Assembly (NCBI GenBank): GCA_036365515.1
Contig: CM070874.1
Location: forward strand, 174,877,797 to 174,941,796
DNA: 64,000 bases
From: Torymus aiolomorphi
Lineage: Eukaryota; Arthropoda; Insecta; Hymenoptera; Torymidae
Direction of reading: 5' to 3'
In this document: in pieces, positions 1-13,273 of the stretch
Position numbering within the stretch: the stretch's first letter is position 1
Layout: the number at the start of each line of letters is the position of its first letter
Notes under the pieces: model-generated
The model's input: the letters and a program-made list of their open reading frames with translations, nothing else
Databases searched by the model: none
Told to the model about the DNA's origin: nothing
Position numbers and translations under genes: made by a program

Positions 1-2528
1 CGATATCGTGAAAAAGCATTTCAAGACATGTCACTGAAGCTTTTTCAAAGCTTTCACGAAATTTCTCTTTTAAAAATTCTCTAAAGAAACATTTCATGAA
101 ATATTACGAAAAGGTTCAAAAAGATTTCTTGGAAAGATTTTTTTATGAAACTGAAAATGTATAAAATATTTCCGAAACCTTGCAAAAATATTTCACGAAC
201 AGTTATGAGGAAACATTTCAAAAACATTTCCTGTAACATTGCCTAAAACGTTTCAGCAAAGTTTTCGCAACGGTTTGGATATGGTATAGACATCGTGTAA
301 AAGCATTTCAAGAAATTTTACTGCAAGGTTTTTCCAAGCTTTCCCAAAATTTTTCTCCTAAAAATTCTCTAAAGAAACATTTCATGAAATATTATGAAAA
401 GGTTTCAAAAAGATTTCTTAGAAAGATATTTTATGTAACTGAAAATGTAAAAAAATATTTCAAAAACCTTGCAAAAATATTTCACGAAAGGTTATGAGGA
501 AACCTTTCAAAAACATTTCCTGTATCATTGCCTGAAACATTTTTGCTAAGTTCTCGCAACGTTTTGGATATGGTATAGACATCGTGAAAAAGCATTTCAA
601 GAAATGTCACTGCAAGCTTTTTCAAAGCTTTCCCGAAATTTTTCTCGTAAAAATTCTCTAAAGAAACATTTCATGAAATATCATGAAAAGGTTTCAAAAA
701 GATTTCTGGTAAAGATATTTTATGAAACTGAAAATGTACAAAATATTTCCGAAACCTTGCAAAAATATTTCACGAAAGGTTATGAGGAAACCTTTCAAAA
801 ACATTTCCTGTATCATTGTCTGAAACGTTTTCAAAAAGTTTTTAAAACGTTTTTGATATGGTATAGACATCGTGAAAAGGCATTTCTAGAGATGTTACTG
901 CAAGATTTTTCAAAGCTTTCCCGAAAATTTACTCGTAAACATTCTCTAAAGAAATATTATGAAAAGGTTTCAAAAAGATTTCTTGTAAAGATATTTTATG
1001 AAACTGAAAATGTAAAAAAATATTTCACAAACCTTGCAAAAACATTTCACGAAAGATTATGAGGAAACCTTTCAAAAACATTTCCTGTATCATTGCCTGA
1101 AACGTTTTCGAAAAGTTTTTAAAACGTTTTACGGCATCGATATCGTAAAAAAGCATTTCAAGACATGTCACTGAAGCTTTTTCAAAGCTTTCCCGAATTT
1201 TTCTTTTAAAAATTCTCTAAAGAAACATTTCATGAAATATTACGAAAAGGTTTCAAAAAGATTTCTTGGAAAGATTTTTTTATGAAACTGAAAATGCAAA
1301 AAAATATTGCACGCAAGTTTATAAGGAAACATTTCAAAAACATTTTCTGTATCATTATCTGAAACGTTTTAGCAAAGTTTTCGTAATATTTTTGATACGG
1401 AATAAACATCGTGAAAAAGCATTTCAAGAAATCTTACAGCCAGGTTTTTCAAAGCTTTCCCGAAATTATTCTCGTAAAAATTCTCTAAAGAAACATTTTA
1501 TGAAATATTACGAAAAGGTTTCAAAAAGATTTCTTGGAAAGATATTTTATGAAACTGAAAATGTAAAAAAATATTCCAAAAACCTTGCAAAAATGTTTCA
1601 CGAAAAGATATGACGAAACCTTTCAAAAACATTTCCTGTATCATTGCCTGAAACGTTTTAGCAAAGTTTTCGCAACGTATTGGATATGGTATAGACATCG
1701 TGAAAAAGCATTTCAAGAAATGTCACTGCAAGCTTTTTCAAAGCTTTCCCGAAATTTTTCTCGTAAAAATTCTCTAAAGAAACATTTCATGAAATATCAT
1801 GAAAAGGTTTCAAAAAGATTTCTGGTAAAGATATTTTATGAAACTGAAAATGTACAAAATATTTCCGAAACCTTGCAAAAATATTTCACGAAAGGTTATG
1901 AGGAAACCTTTCAAAAACATTTCCTGTATCATTGTCTGAAACGTTTTCAAAAAGTTTTTAAAACGTTTTTGATATGGTATAGACATCGTGAAAAGGCATT
2001 TCTAGAGATGTTACTGCAAGATTTTTCAAAGCTTTCCCGAAAATTTTCTCGTAAAAATTCTCTAATGAAATATTATGAAAAGGTTTCAAAAAGATTTCTT
2101 GTAAAGATATTTTATGAAACTGAAAATGTAAAAAAATATTTCACAAACCTTGCAAAAACATTTCACGAAAGGTTATGAGGAAACCTTTCAAAAACATTTC
2201 CTGTATCATTGCCTGAAACGTTTTCGAAAAGTTTTTAAAACGTTTTACGGCATCGATATCGTAAAAAAGCATTTCAAGACATGTCACTGAAGCTTTTTCA
2301 AAGCTTTCCCGAATTTTTCTTTTAAAAATTCTCTAAAGAAACATTTCATGAAATATTACGAAAAGGTTTCAAAAAGATTTCTTGGAAAGATTTTTTTATG
2401 AAACTGAAAATGCAAAAAAATATTGCACGAAAGTTTATAAGGAAACATTTCAAAAACATTTTCTGTATCATTATCTGAAACGTTTTAGCAAAGTTTTCGT
2501 AATATTTTTGATACGGAATAAACATCGT
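1..2528. repeat. Satellite array with 1116-bp higher-order repeat
   Basis: An AT-rich satellite whose monomers are marked by the phrase ATCGTGAAAAAGCATTTCAA. Anchors fall at 5, 292, 581, 869, 1142, 1408, 1697, 1985, 2258 and 2524, giving monomers of 287, 289, 288, 273, 266, 289, 288, 273 and 266 bp. The pattern 288-273-266-289 repeats exactly, so four monomers form a 1116-bp higher-order unit, of which a little over two copies are present. The 266-bp monomer lacks about 21 bp that the first monomer retains. Short GAAACATTTC-like words recur inside each monomer. The array is probably cut by the window start and ends abruptly near 2528. Reading frames of 150-197 codons cross monomers but look like a by-product of repetition. 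Confidence 0.93.
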
Positions 2529-3141
2529 TCTTGTTTTTGTATTCTTTCTTACAAATATTTGATAGATAGTATATATAATTAAACATTTTTTAAATTTCAT
2601 TTGAAAGAAAGTCAACCCGCCATTTTATACGTATGTCCTGTATCGTCGCCGAGGGAAATCGTTTTTTTAAAGCTCGCTCGTGATTGGCTGACATTCCTTA
2701 TTCCTTTGGGTCCTTCCTATATGCTTATTGTCAGATGGCGTGATCGCGGGTTAATGAATATTCACCATTACATCATTACACAACGTGCAGGGTGCAACTT
2801 CCACACGTTTTATTGCTCAAGTACTTAATCGACTTGAAAACATTTGTAGGTAAGTGTTACATTATAGGTTCGATTATATTTTCTATTTGTTTATGTTAAA
2901 TTAATATTTATTCATACGAATAAGATGAAAGTTAATATAACTAAATTCGGACATGTGTCACAATATCGATAGGTAAAATGTGCCTTTTGAAGTTTCAGAC
3001 AATCCAGGAAAAGTATTACTAGTACTACCCTTGTTTGTTTAAGATAAAGAGAGAAAGAATCCTCTTCTTTTTGTGTTGCTACTTAGCCATAAATTTCATT
3101 ATATTTCATTATAATAATTGTCATTGTTCCATGTAAATTGA
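2529..3141. other. Unique spacer, possible first exon
   Basis: Mixed-composition sequence separating the satellite from the foldback cluster. It contains one good splice-donor match (GTAG/GTAAGTG near 2848) after a moderately GC-rich stretch, which could be a non-coding first exon. No protein, tRNA or repeat was recognised. Confidence 0.3.
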
Positions 3142-3682
3142 GTGCAGTGAGGTTAAGTACACTGAATCATATCACGAGCAAAACTCCAATACAGTAATAT
3201 CAATATAGTTGTCACAGCTATATCGTATATCTGTATAAGCCTATTCGCAGTACTTTTATTACTGTAGGAGCCAGAATGCAGATAAATTTCCTGCAATTTT
3301 TTTCACTATAGAATTGATCAAGTCGTCATGAATTTATCACCTCAAATATAAATTATCATTGCATGGGAAAATAATAATTCAATTTAAGGGGGAAAAATTT
3401 ATGACGAGTAGACTAATTCTATATTATTATTACATGGACCACACTAAATTATTATTACATGAAAAAAATAATAATTCATTTTGAGAGGGACAAATTCATG
3501 ACGTGTTGACCAATTCTACACTAACAAAAATTATATGAAATCTATCAACATTGTTGCTCCTATAGCAATAAAAGTTCTGTTGCCAGGCTTATAGAGATAC
3601 GATATAGCTGTGACAACTATAATGATATTACTGTATTGGGCTTTTGTTTCCGCAAAGATTCAGTGTAGTTGACCTCATGGCA
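3142..3682. repeat. Foldback repeat, copy 1 of 3
   Basis: A nearly palindromic element. The left arm starts TGCAGTGAGGTTAAGTACAC and the right arm ends with its imperfect complement (GTGTAGTTGACCTCATGGCA). The arms also share, in inverted form, the stretch around ATATCAATATAGTTGTCAC and two AATAATAATTC-rich segments near the centre. This is the structure of a foldback or long-TIR MITE. No coding capacity. Confidence 0.8.
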
Positions 3683-3773
3683 GTTCATTTCATTATATGG
3701 TATTTTTTCGTCTATGTCTACTATCTGCGTGATACTAGATTTGAAGGCATGATTTTTTATGGTGGTACTGACT

Positions 3774-4267
3774 CTTAGCACGAACAAAACCCCAATACAA
3801 TAATATCAATATAGTTGTCACAGCTATATCGTATCTGTGTAAGCCTGTTAGCAGTACTTTTCTTGCTGTAGGAACCAGAATGCTGATAAATTTCCTGTAA
3901 TTTATTTCACTGTAGAATTGATCAACTCTTTATGAAGTTTTCCCCTCAAAAATAAATTATTATTACATAGAAAAATAATAATTCATTTTGAGGGGGAAAT
4001 ATTCATGACGAGTTGATCAATTCTACATGGACAAACATTATTACATGGAAAAATAATAATTCATTTTGAGAGGGAAAAGTTCCTGACGTGTTGACCAAAT
4101 CTATACTGACAAAAATTACATGAAATTTATCAACATTCTTGCTCCTATAGAAATAAAAGTTCTACTGCCAGGCTTGTAGAGATACGATATAGCTGTGACA
4201 ACTATAATGATATTACTGTATTGGGCATTTGTTCCCGCAAAGATTCAGTGTACTTGACCTCATTGCA
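3774..4267. repeat. Foldback repeat, copy 2 of 3
   Basis: Same palindromic unit as copy 1, in direct tandem. The linker word GATACTAGATTTGAAGGCAT occurs at 3731 and 4316, a spacing of 585 bp, so linker and foldback were duplicated together. The extreme left terminal sequence is missing here. Confidence 0.8.
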
Positions 4268-4381
4268 GTTCATTTCATTATATAGTATTTCTTCCTCTAT
4301 GTCTATCACGTCTGTGATACTAGATTTGAAGGCATGATATTTTGTGGTGGTAAATAGCAAATGCCATTTTTCTATGTAAAT

Positions 4382-4825
4382 TGACTGCAGACAGGTTAAG
4401 TATACTGAATCTTAGCACGAGCGAAACCCCAATACAGTAATATCAATATAGTTGTCAGCTATATCGTATATCTGTATAAGCCTGTTCGCACTACTTTTAT
4501 TATTGTAGGAGCCAGAATGCAGATAAATTTCCTGTAATTTATTTCACTGCAGAATTGATCAACTTTTCATGAAGTTTTCCCCTCAAAAATAAATTATTAT
4601 TTCATGGAAAAATAATCATTTTGGGGGGTGAAAAGTTCATGACGAGTTGACTAAATCTACACTGCCAAAATTACAGGAAATTTATCAATATTCTTTCTGC
4701 TACAGCAGTAAAAGTATTGCTATCAGCTTTATACAAACATGATATAGCTGTGACAACTATACCGATATTACTCTATTGTGGTTTTACTTCTAAAAAGATT
4801 CATTGTACTTAATCTCACAATATTT
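4382..4825. repeat. Foldback repeat, copy 3 of 3
   Basis: Third, shorter tandem copy, starting TGACTGCAGACAGGTTAAGT and ending near GATTCATTGTACTTAATCTC. The central hairpin is reduced relative to copies 1 and 2. Confidence 0.75.
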
Positions 4826-5316
<491 letters not shown>

Positions 5317-5502
5317 CTCCAGGTTGGTTTATGGCACCCCGGCGACATAAACTATTCGTTCTCCCCAGTTTATGGCGCCCGACCTAGAGTTTCGACTTTG
5401 AGAGTTCAAACAAAATTTCCGGACAAATTCTGCGGAAACTAAAGAGGGCGCCGCAGGCGTCGGTATGAAACACAATACTCTGAGGGATTTGATCAGTTCG
5501 AC

Positions 5503-6168
5503 GCGGAAGAACCACGTATTTCGGTGGAACGTTCAAAAACCACGTATTTCAGGGATGCGTTGAAAAACGACGTATTTCAGCGAAGCGTTCAAAAACCACG
5601 TATTTCAACGAAGCGTTGAAAAACCACGTCTTTCACAGGTAATTCTTTTCTTGAAATTTGTAGTGATAGCACTGAATCATTTAATGATTAACTATTCGGA
5701 ATACGCTTTGAAGTATAAGTATAAAAGTATAATAAGTAAACCGTCACCCAGTAGCGAAAATATTTTATAAAAAATATGCGAGTGCACACGCACGCACGCA
5801 CGCACGCACGCACACACACACGCGCACACGCGCGCACACACACACACACATACACACACACACGCACGCACGCACGCACGCAAGCACTCGCATATTTTTT
5901 ATAAAAATTTTCGCTACACGGCGACGGTATATTTATTATACTTTTATATACTTTCATTTCAAACCGTATTCCGTATGGTTAATCTTTAAATGATTCAGTG
6001 CTACCACTACAAATTTCAAGAAAAAAAATTACCTTTGAAATACGTGGTTTTTCAACGCTTCGTTGAAATACGTGGTTTTTGAACGCTTCGCTGAAATACG
6101 TGGTTCTTCAACGCACCCCTGAAATACGTGGTCTTTGAACGTTCCGCCAAAATACGTGGTTCTTCCGC
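5503..6168. repeat. Large inverted repeat with internal ~30-bp tandem units and CA/ACGC core
   Basis: The left arm (5503 to about 5790) and right arm (about 5880 to 6168) are close reverse complements. The outer part of each arm holds four to five tandem ~30-bp units around ACCACGTATTTCAGCGAAGC. The inner part carries ATTTGTAGTGATAGCACTGA and its complement. The loop (5787-5880) is an ACGC/CA microsatellite. The whole would fold into a hairpin of about 290 bp. It may be a foldback transposon; flanking target duplications were not clear. Confidence 0.85.
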
Positions 6169-6280
6169 TCAGCCGTCGATTTCAGACAATGGCAGCGCGC
6201 AGCGCCGCCCTTATCTACTTCTAGTGTGGAACTCTGGGCTGTAGGTACTAATATACAGGGTTGGACGGCATAAACGTACC

Positions 6281-6331
6281 TCTACAAATGTGTGCGTGCG
6301 TGCGTGCGCATGTGTGTGTGTGTGTGTGTGA
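6281..6331. repeat. (TGCG)n/(TG)n microsatellite
   Basis: Short run of TGCG followed by TG dinucleotides. Confidence 0.9.
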
Positions 6332-6754
6332 CTTGGTCGCTTTGTGCCCTCTAGGTTCGACCGCGCCTTATGTTATTCCCAAGAGCGCCCATACAAAAAT
6401 CGTATCAGCTCCCGTGCGAATAACGTATAGTCATCACGATGCTTTTCTAGCATCAACTGCGAGACCAAAGTGCATCAACTCCTAGCATTCATAGTAAGAA
6501 CGTAGAGCATTTTTGGTATAGGGAAGTTCCATGGAAATATAGCTAGTTTCTGTTGCGTCAATATCATCGGTCACTTACCAATATCGCAATAAAAAGCTAT
6601 GGCGGAAAATGCAACACGCTTCATACTATTTACGCAACGAATTTCTCTCCGTGTCTGTGTGTGTGCCAATACCCAATTCTGGCTTTAAAAGCCTACGTGA
6701 AACATTTTACCATTTTTAGGTTAATCATTTTGGGGCCATATACATATACTACAT

Positions 6755-6759
<5 letters not shown>

Positions 6760-6795
<36 letters not shown>

Positions 6796-6803
6796 TATAT
6801 ATA
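6760..6803. repeat. (TA)n microsatellite
   Basis: About 20 TA dinucleotides, slightly interrupted near 6791. Confidence 0.93.
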
Positions 6804-7439
6804 ACAAATTTCATAAACTCTTGAATCAAAATTATTAAAAAAGATCAGGATAAATTGTAAATAGTGAAATACTAATTACTTTGTAGATATAAAAATATTT
6901 GATTCGTAAAAAACAAAACTTTAGCACATCAAAAATTTCCCAAATAATTATTTAATAGAATAAAAAAATACAACAAACTATTAGAAATTTCCCTTACGTC
7001 GTAAATATTTAATTCTTAAAAATAAAAATTATAATATAATAATAATATATAATATACTATAATAATCCTCATTATCGTATTATAATCGTATTCTAATTAA
7101 GTTTAAGTACTAAATTTTCAATAAATTTTTTATACAATTATAAATTTCTCACATTTTCGAGATTTTTCGAAAAAACAATTATAATTATATTTATTATTAT
7201 TAGAATGAAGTCCAAAAATGTATAATAAACTATATTTGTTTTACATAAGCTGCTCTTAAGTTGATAAAAAATTCAATGAAAAATCGAATATCTGTCTATT
7301 CAGAATTTATTATAAATAAACAATAAATAATGGTTGTTAAAAATAAATCTGATATTAAATTTTATTTTCTTAAAATAATGAAATCATAATAACAATTTAT
7401 AACACTGCATGACCTAAATCCGCACTTGTCACGCCTATA
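6804..7439. other. AT-rich spacer
   Basis: Very AT-rich sequence with many AATAAT words and no supportable gene. Confidence 0.5.
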
Positions 7440-8265
7440 ATATACCTTTTTTATATCTTCAAACCGAGTTCGTTGCCCAGAAAAATCGGTCCATTACGAC
7501 TAAAGATATTAGGTTAAAAATTTTTTTTTTTAATTTTTGAATCGCGTTTTCTCAGAGAATTGTTCATTTATCGACCTAAAATTTTAACCACTTATAACAC
7601 TCATTAAAGACTATATTTGGTTAAAATTTTAAGTGATTATCTTCACTTGTTTCCGAGAAAAAAAAATATTTTTGAAAACAAGTGCATTTTCTTTCGAACA
7701 CAATAACAGGAGTAAAAGTCAACCAATCGTCTTGAAATGTGGCACAGACAGCTTTTTTATATCTTCGAACCGAATTCGTTGCCCAAAAAAATCGGTCCAT
7801 TACGACAAAAGATATTTGAGATTAAAATTTTTTTTTTTAATTTTTGAATCGCGTTTTCTCAGAGAATTGTTCATTTATCGACCTAAAATTTTAACCACTT
7901 ATAACACTCATTGAAGACTATATTTGGTTAAAATTTTAAATGATTATCTTCATTTGTTTCCGAGAAAAAAAATATTTTTGAAAAAAGGGAATTTTCTTTG
8001 GGACACGATAACAGGAGTAAAAGTCAACCAATCGTCTTCAAATTTGGCACAAAGATAGTTTTTTTATATCTTCGAACCGAGTTTGTTTACCAAAAAAAAT
8101 CGAACCATTACGAACAAAGATATTTGAGGTTAATTTTTTTTTTTGTAAATATTTTAGAATAACGATTTCTAAGAGAGTGTTTAATTTGTCGAAATGAAAT
8201 TTTAACCACTTATTACACTTGTGGTGAGCAATAGTGGATTAAAATTTCAAGTGATTATACAAATT
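7440..8265. repeat. Tandem repeat, ~306-bp unit, 2.7 copies
   Basis: The phrase ATATCTTC followed by AACCGAGTTCGTT recurs at 7453, 7759 and 8066 (spacing 306 and 307 bp). Each unit contains GGTCCATTACGA, GATATTTGAGGTTAA-like and TTTTCTCAGAGAATTGTTCA segments. The third copy is the most diverged and is truncated. It shares the GATATTTGAGGTTAAAATTT block with the array at 10.1-11.05 kb. Confidence 0.88.
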
Positions 8266-8551
8266 TTGTAATTTATTGTACATTACTTTAATTAAATAAA
8301 TAAAAAGTAATAAATGTACATTAATGTTCATCAATTAACTAAAAAGCCATTTAAAATCAGTGTATGAAAACATTCATATTGCAATTAGCGTCAAATACAA
8401 ATTGGATTAAATTATATTTAAACATCAATTTTATTTTAATTTACAGAGTAAATGAGATGGAATTACTACTAAAACAGAAAATAAAATAAAATATTAATAA
8501 TAAAAATCACAAGAATCAATAAATAACAATAACGTTAAAAGCTTAATATTA

Positions 8552-8874
8552 GGGACTGTCTCCATAAGTGTGCCTGTGCCTAGGCACACGAACTCTGAGT
8601 TAAGGGACTATAGCGCATCTTGCACATCTTGAGAGTGCCCTCTCATGAGTGATTCCGGCGGAATGTATTTTAGCCCGTGAGTGGGAGAGAAACATTCGCG
8701 GAAGAACGCTCCGTCAACCTCTCTCTCTCTCGCACTCACGGGCTTAAATGCGTTCGGCCGGAATTATTTCGTCTTATGTGAGCTCACCCTGAGTCAAGAT
8801 ACGCAAGATGCGCTATAGTCCTTTAACTCAGAGTTCGTGTACCTAGGCACAGGAACACTTATGGAGACAGTCCC
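8552..8874. mobile_element. Harbinger-like MITE, 323 bp
   Basis: Long terminal inverted repeats begin GGGACTGTCTCCATAAGTG and end with the complement, CACTTATGGAGACAGTCCC. Inverted similarity continues through ACGAACTCTGAGTTAA and GCGCATCTTGC. The flanks are TTA on both sides (8549-8551 and 8875-8877), a 3-bp duplication of the TWA type typical of PIF/Harbinger elements. Subterminal inner repeats surround a TCTCTCTC core. There is no transposase, so it is non-autonomous. Confidence 0.85.
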
Positions 8875-8877
8875 TTA

Positions 8878-9946
<1,069 letters not shown>

Positions 9947-10079
9947 GTATACGCTGATATCTCATGATCTACTCGACCGATTTTAACAGGAGAGTGATCA
10001 TTTTTTTAGATTTTGCTTCCACAATTGGGGTCAATATTCTATTTTTGTAAAATTTAGTTTTTTTTATAGCCATTTTTTA

Positions 10080-11055
10080 ATTTTCAAAATTTTTTTTTCG
10101 ATTTTTTTAATATTTAGAACAAATATTGTTTATATATCATGAATTCTCTGTATGTAGGATAAAATTATCTACAATTTAAAAAAAAAAAAAAAAATCGGTA
10201 GCTATATTTCGTCATAAGTTATTGATAAAAACGTAATTTTTTGTAAATAGGTTATATTTCGCAATTAAAAAAAGATATTAACATGAATATTTTTTTGGTT
10301 ATAAAGGATACTAAGTACTATAACTTACTAAATTGTTAGGTCTTTTTATTCATTATTTTTTGAGAAAAAAAATAATTTATAAAAAAAAGTGATTTTTTTT
10401 GTCGTTCAATAACTATAGTAAAATTGGCTTAATCACTCTGAAATTCTTTGCCGGGGTAGATGTTGTACACCAATTGAGTGAGTTCTTTGGGCAAAAGGAT
10501 TGATCCATACATTTCGAAGATATTTGAGGTTAAAATTTTTTTCAATTTTTTTTTAAATCGTAATTTCTCGAGAACGGCTCTATGTATCTAAATGGGGTGG
10601 GTGGTATTCGAAAGAGAATTAAATTACCTATATTTTCTAAAAAAAATTAATTCTCTAGCTATCACGGTTCTTTTGTTATTAACAAAAACGTAAAAATTGA
10701 AAAATGAAAAAAAATGAGTTTTATATGTTCAACTATTACAAGAGTAAAATTGTGTTATTCGTTTCAAAATTCATTGTAGAGGTATATTATTAATAGTTCT
10801 CGGATGAGTTCTTTTGACAAAGTGATTGGTTCATAAATTTCAGAGATGTTTGAGGTTAAAATTTTTCTAGACATTTTTAAAATCTATTTCTTGAGGATGG
10901 CTCTGTGTATCTGAATGGGATGGGTAGAATTTGAAAGAGAATTAAAATATTTATATTTTCTAAGAAGAAAAATTTTTTAGTTATCGCGGTTTTTTATTAT
11001 TAACAAAAATGTAAAACTTGAAAAATTGAAAAATGAAAACAAAAATCTGTCTTTA
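10080..11055. repeat. Degenerate tandem repeat, ~326-bp unit, about 3 copies
   Basis: GAGTTCTTT occurs at 10480 and 10806 (326 bp apart), each followed by a CAAA..GATTGRTYCAT segment, AGATRTTTGAGGTTAAAATT, CTCGAGAACGGCTCT or its variant, and GGGGTGGGT. An older copy precedes at about 10080-10400. The shared GAGGTTAAAATTT core relates it to the 306-bp array upstream. Confidence 0.75.
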
Positions 11056-11690
11056 TCAAATTTTTTAAAATACATCCCCTCACATTATAAAAGCATTTCC
11101 ACATAACGCATTCAATATAACACGTTCAATGTTCAACGTAACACGATAATAAATTTGTTGTCCGACATCTACCAATTTCATACTCAGTGGTAGTGGTGCA
11201 GAATGGGTACACTTCTACCACTGAATATGAATTGGCCATGAAAAAATTACAAGTTAATATTTTCCATAAAATTTTTCCAATTTTTTTCGTGAAAAATTTA
11301 TTTTTCGAATTTAAATTTTATATGAAAATATATAATTTCATCTATCTCTTACGAGATGAAAATTACCTAAAAAGTTGTGCATTAATGTGGAATGATCGTT
11401 TGACAAAATTTTCTAACTTTAAAGTAATTTTGACAATAACTTTATCGTCATTGATAGTCATAATTTACAATACATAAATATAAAAATTACCGACATTGCT
11501 TACATGACGGTCATTTTTATAACAATTTGACAATAACTAATAGATATAACTTACAATCCATGAATACAAAAATGACAGTCATTGAGCTTTGGTGATTGGT
11601 CAGAAATGATCATGGTGATTGGTCAGAATATATATAATCTATAAAAATTTGAATAAATTATGTTGGAGTTTTGTTATTTCTGTCTTTCTG
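11056..11690. other. AT-rich spacer
   Basis: A 96-codon frame at 11187-11477 shows no domain. Short duplicated words (GATTGGTCAGAA twice near 11590-11630) are present. No gene supported. Confidence 0.4.
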
Positions 11691-11795
11691 AAGTATTAAA
11701 TTTTAAATATTGGAATTAAAAATTAATTAAAGGGATCAGTAAATTAAGTTTGAGGAAGCTACGTGGCAATGAATTGTCAGCGGTTTTTTTTTTAT
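11691..11795 (+). repeat. Dispersed ~105-bp repeat (copy A)
   Basis: About 105 bp beginning AAGTATTAAATTTTAAATAT and ending GTCAGCGG plus poly-T, nearly identical to 48066-48167. In both copies it sits at the junction between two different sequence types, suggesting it is the end of an unrecognised mobile element. Confidence 0.8.
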
Positions 11796-11809
11796 TTATG
11801 TCTTTTAGA

Positions 11810-12176
11810 TTATTTATTTTTATAACTACCTTTGTTTTTCGGCTTCATTATTCTTACTTCAGTAAGGGGACGATCAGCGGGCGTTGCTGTCAAACAATGT
11901 ACTTTATCATCGCACGTTTCTTTAATCCATAAATCTCTATATTTTTTAACGTGCTCTACAAAATCGTTGTCATTTTGAATGAATTTTTCATGGGGCTCCC
12001 AAAGATTATGCGAAGTAGCATAATGCTTTATAAGTCCACCCACACCATCTATAGCTCCTTTACCGTACCTAGTAGCAGTAGCATTTTGTAGCAAATGGTG
12101 CTAGTTATAATTCATATAATTGAAAGCGATTTTTAAAGTGGCTAGTGGCGCCGTCTGATACAATGGTAATTTTTTT
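11810..12176 (-). pseudogene. Transposase-like fragment, minus-strand arm
   Basis: On the minus strand a frame from 12094 to 11810 reads GKGAIDGVGGLIKHYATSHN, then WEPHEKF, DFVEHVKKY, LWIKETC and ADRPLTEVRI. It is the inverted counterpart of the plus-strand copy at 12285-12776. The SDG..SHFKNRF portion lies at about 12115-12170 but is out of frame, and the segment linking it to GKGAIDG differs. The HGKGA.DG.GG signature is familiar from insect proteins of uncertain function that are usually transposon-derived. I do not assign a superfamily. The ~105-bp dispersed repeat lies just upstream in genomic order. Confidence 0.6.
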
Positions 12177-12284
12177 TTATTGAATCACAACAATTGGCTT
12201 TCATGTAGGTTATAATTGTTTTTACTGCTAGCAAAGCATACGCTGAATCATGATTTCGATCATCACTTGTGACTGCGAAACTTT

Positions 12285-12776
12285 GTGTCGAATCCCCTTG
12301 ATAAGAGATTGAAAATTACCATTGTATCAGACGGTGCCGCTAGCCACTTTAAAAATCGCTTTCAATTATATGAATTAAAACGAGCACCATTTGATATAAA
12401 ATGGTTGTTCTCTGCTATTGGGCACGGTAAAGGAGCTGTAGATGGTGTAGGTGGACTTATAAAGCATTATGCTACTTCGCATAATCTTCGAGAGCCCCAT
12501 GAAAAATTCATTCATAATGCCAACGATTTTGTAGAGCACGTTCAAAAATATACAGATGCAATTAAAATAATACATTTACAAGACGCTGACGTAGAAGAGT
12601 TTAGAAAAGTAAAAAATGTTGATTGGCTTGCTACTCCTAAGTATCCTGGAATTTGAAAAACTCATTTATGGATTAAAGAAACGTGCAATGATAAAGTACA
12701 TTGTTTGACAGCAAAGACCGCTGATCGTCCCCTTACTGAAGTAAGAATAACGAAGCCGAAAAACAAAGGTAGTTAG
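12285..12776 (+). pseudogene. Transposase-like fragment, plus-strand arm
   Basis: A 123-codon frame is followed, in the same frame after one TGA (12654-12656), by WIKETCNDKVHCLTAK and ADRPLTEVRITKPK up to a TAG at 12774. Motifs in order: VSDGAASHFKNRF (an acidic residue after a beta strand, as in RNase-H-fold transposases), KWLFSAIGHGKGAVDGVGG, and a KXXDWLATPKYPGI-like tail. It is more complete than its inverted partner. Both are C-terminal pieces; no N-terminal DNA-binding domain is visible. The arms with a ~130-bp spacer form a 900-bp foldback. Confidence 0.6.
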
Positions 12777-13015
12777 CCTATTCTAAAAGCGAGGTAGCGA
12801 TTAGAGTCGAATTGAAGCTTTATAGCCAACTTCAGAGCGTTATCAAAAAATTTCATTGGTGGATACAGTGGCTATAGCGGAATGTACTGTGGAATACGGC
12901 GAATATAGCGGAAATTATAGCGGAATCTAGCAGAACATTCAGCTGAAGTTGGCTTCGAAAGCTTAAACACATCATGTACATTCTTATACCTACATTCTTC
13001 TTGAATAGACTGCTA
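12777..13015. other. Spacer with short inverted repeat
   Basis: GAAGCTTTATAGCCAACTTC near 12819 and the imperfect complement GAAGTTGGCTTCGAAAGCTT near 12945 form a stem around TAGCGGAA repeats. It may be a small foldback element. Confidence 0.45.
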
Positions 13016-13273
13016 GGCTGCATCTACATAAGAGAAACATCGAAATGGTTTTCTGGGTTTTGTCCATCGTGACATCGCGAGAGCACCGAGAGACGGGGTT
13101 CATACCAACGTCGTAACATCAAAAATATTTAATAAAATATTCTGAAATTCGAGGTTAAGTTTTGTTATGTCGTTAGACAGTTGGTATGAACCCCCTCTCT
13201 CGGTGCTCTCGTGCTGTCACGATGGACAAAAACCAGAAAACCATTTCGATGTTTCTCTTATGTAGACACAGCC
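13016..13273. mobile_element. MITE, 258 bp
   Basis: Terminal inverted repeats of about 43 bp begin GGCTGCATCTACATAAGAGA and end TCTCTTATGTAGACACAGCC. Inner inverted arms (GTTCATACCAAC and complement) surround an AT-rich loop. Flanking triplets are CTA and TTA, an imperfect match to a TWA duplication, so assignment to the Harbinger type is tentative. It shares the ACATAAGAG subterminal word with two other MITEs in the window. Confidence 0.75.

Noticed and set aside
604..2178. Long plus-strand ORFs (152 and 197 codons) in the satellite
   Set aside because: They follow the satellite period and recur because the DNA repeats; no start context, domain or splice structure supports coding.
5688..5957. 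Cys/Arg/Val-rich minus ORFs
   Set aside because: Translation of the ACGC/CA microsatellite loop of an inverted repeat.
11187..11477. 96-codon ORF
   Set aside because: AT-rich composition and no recognisable motif.
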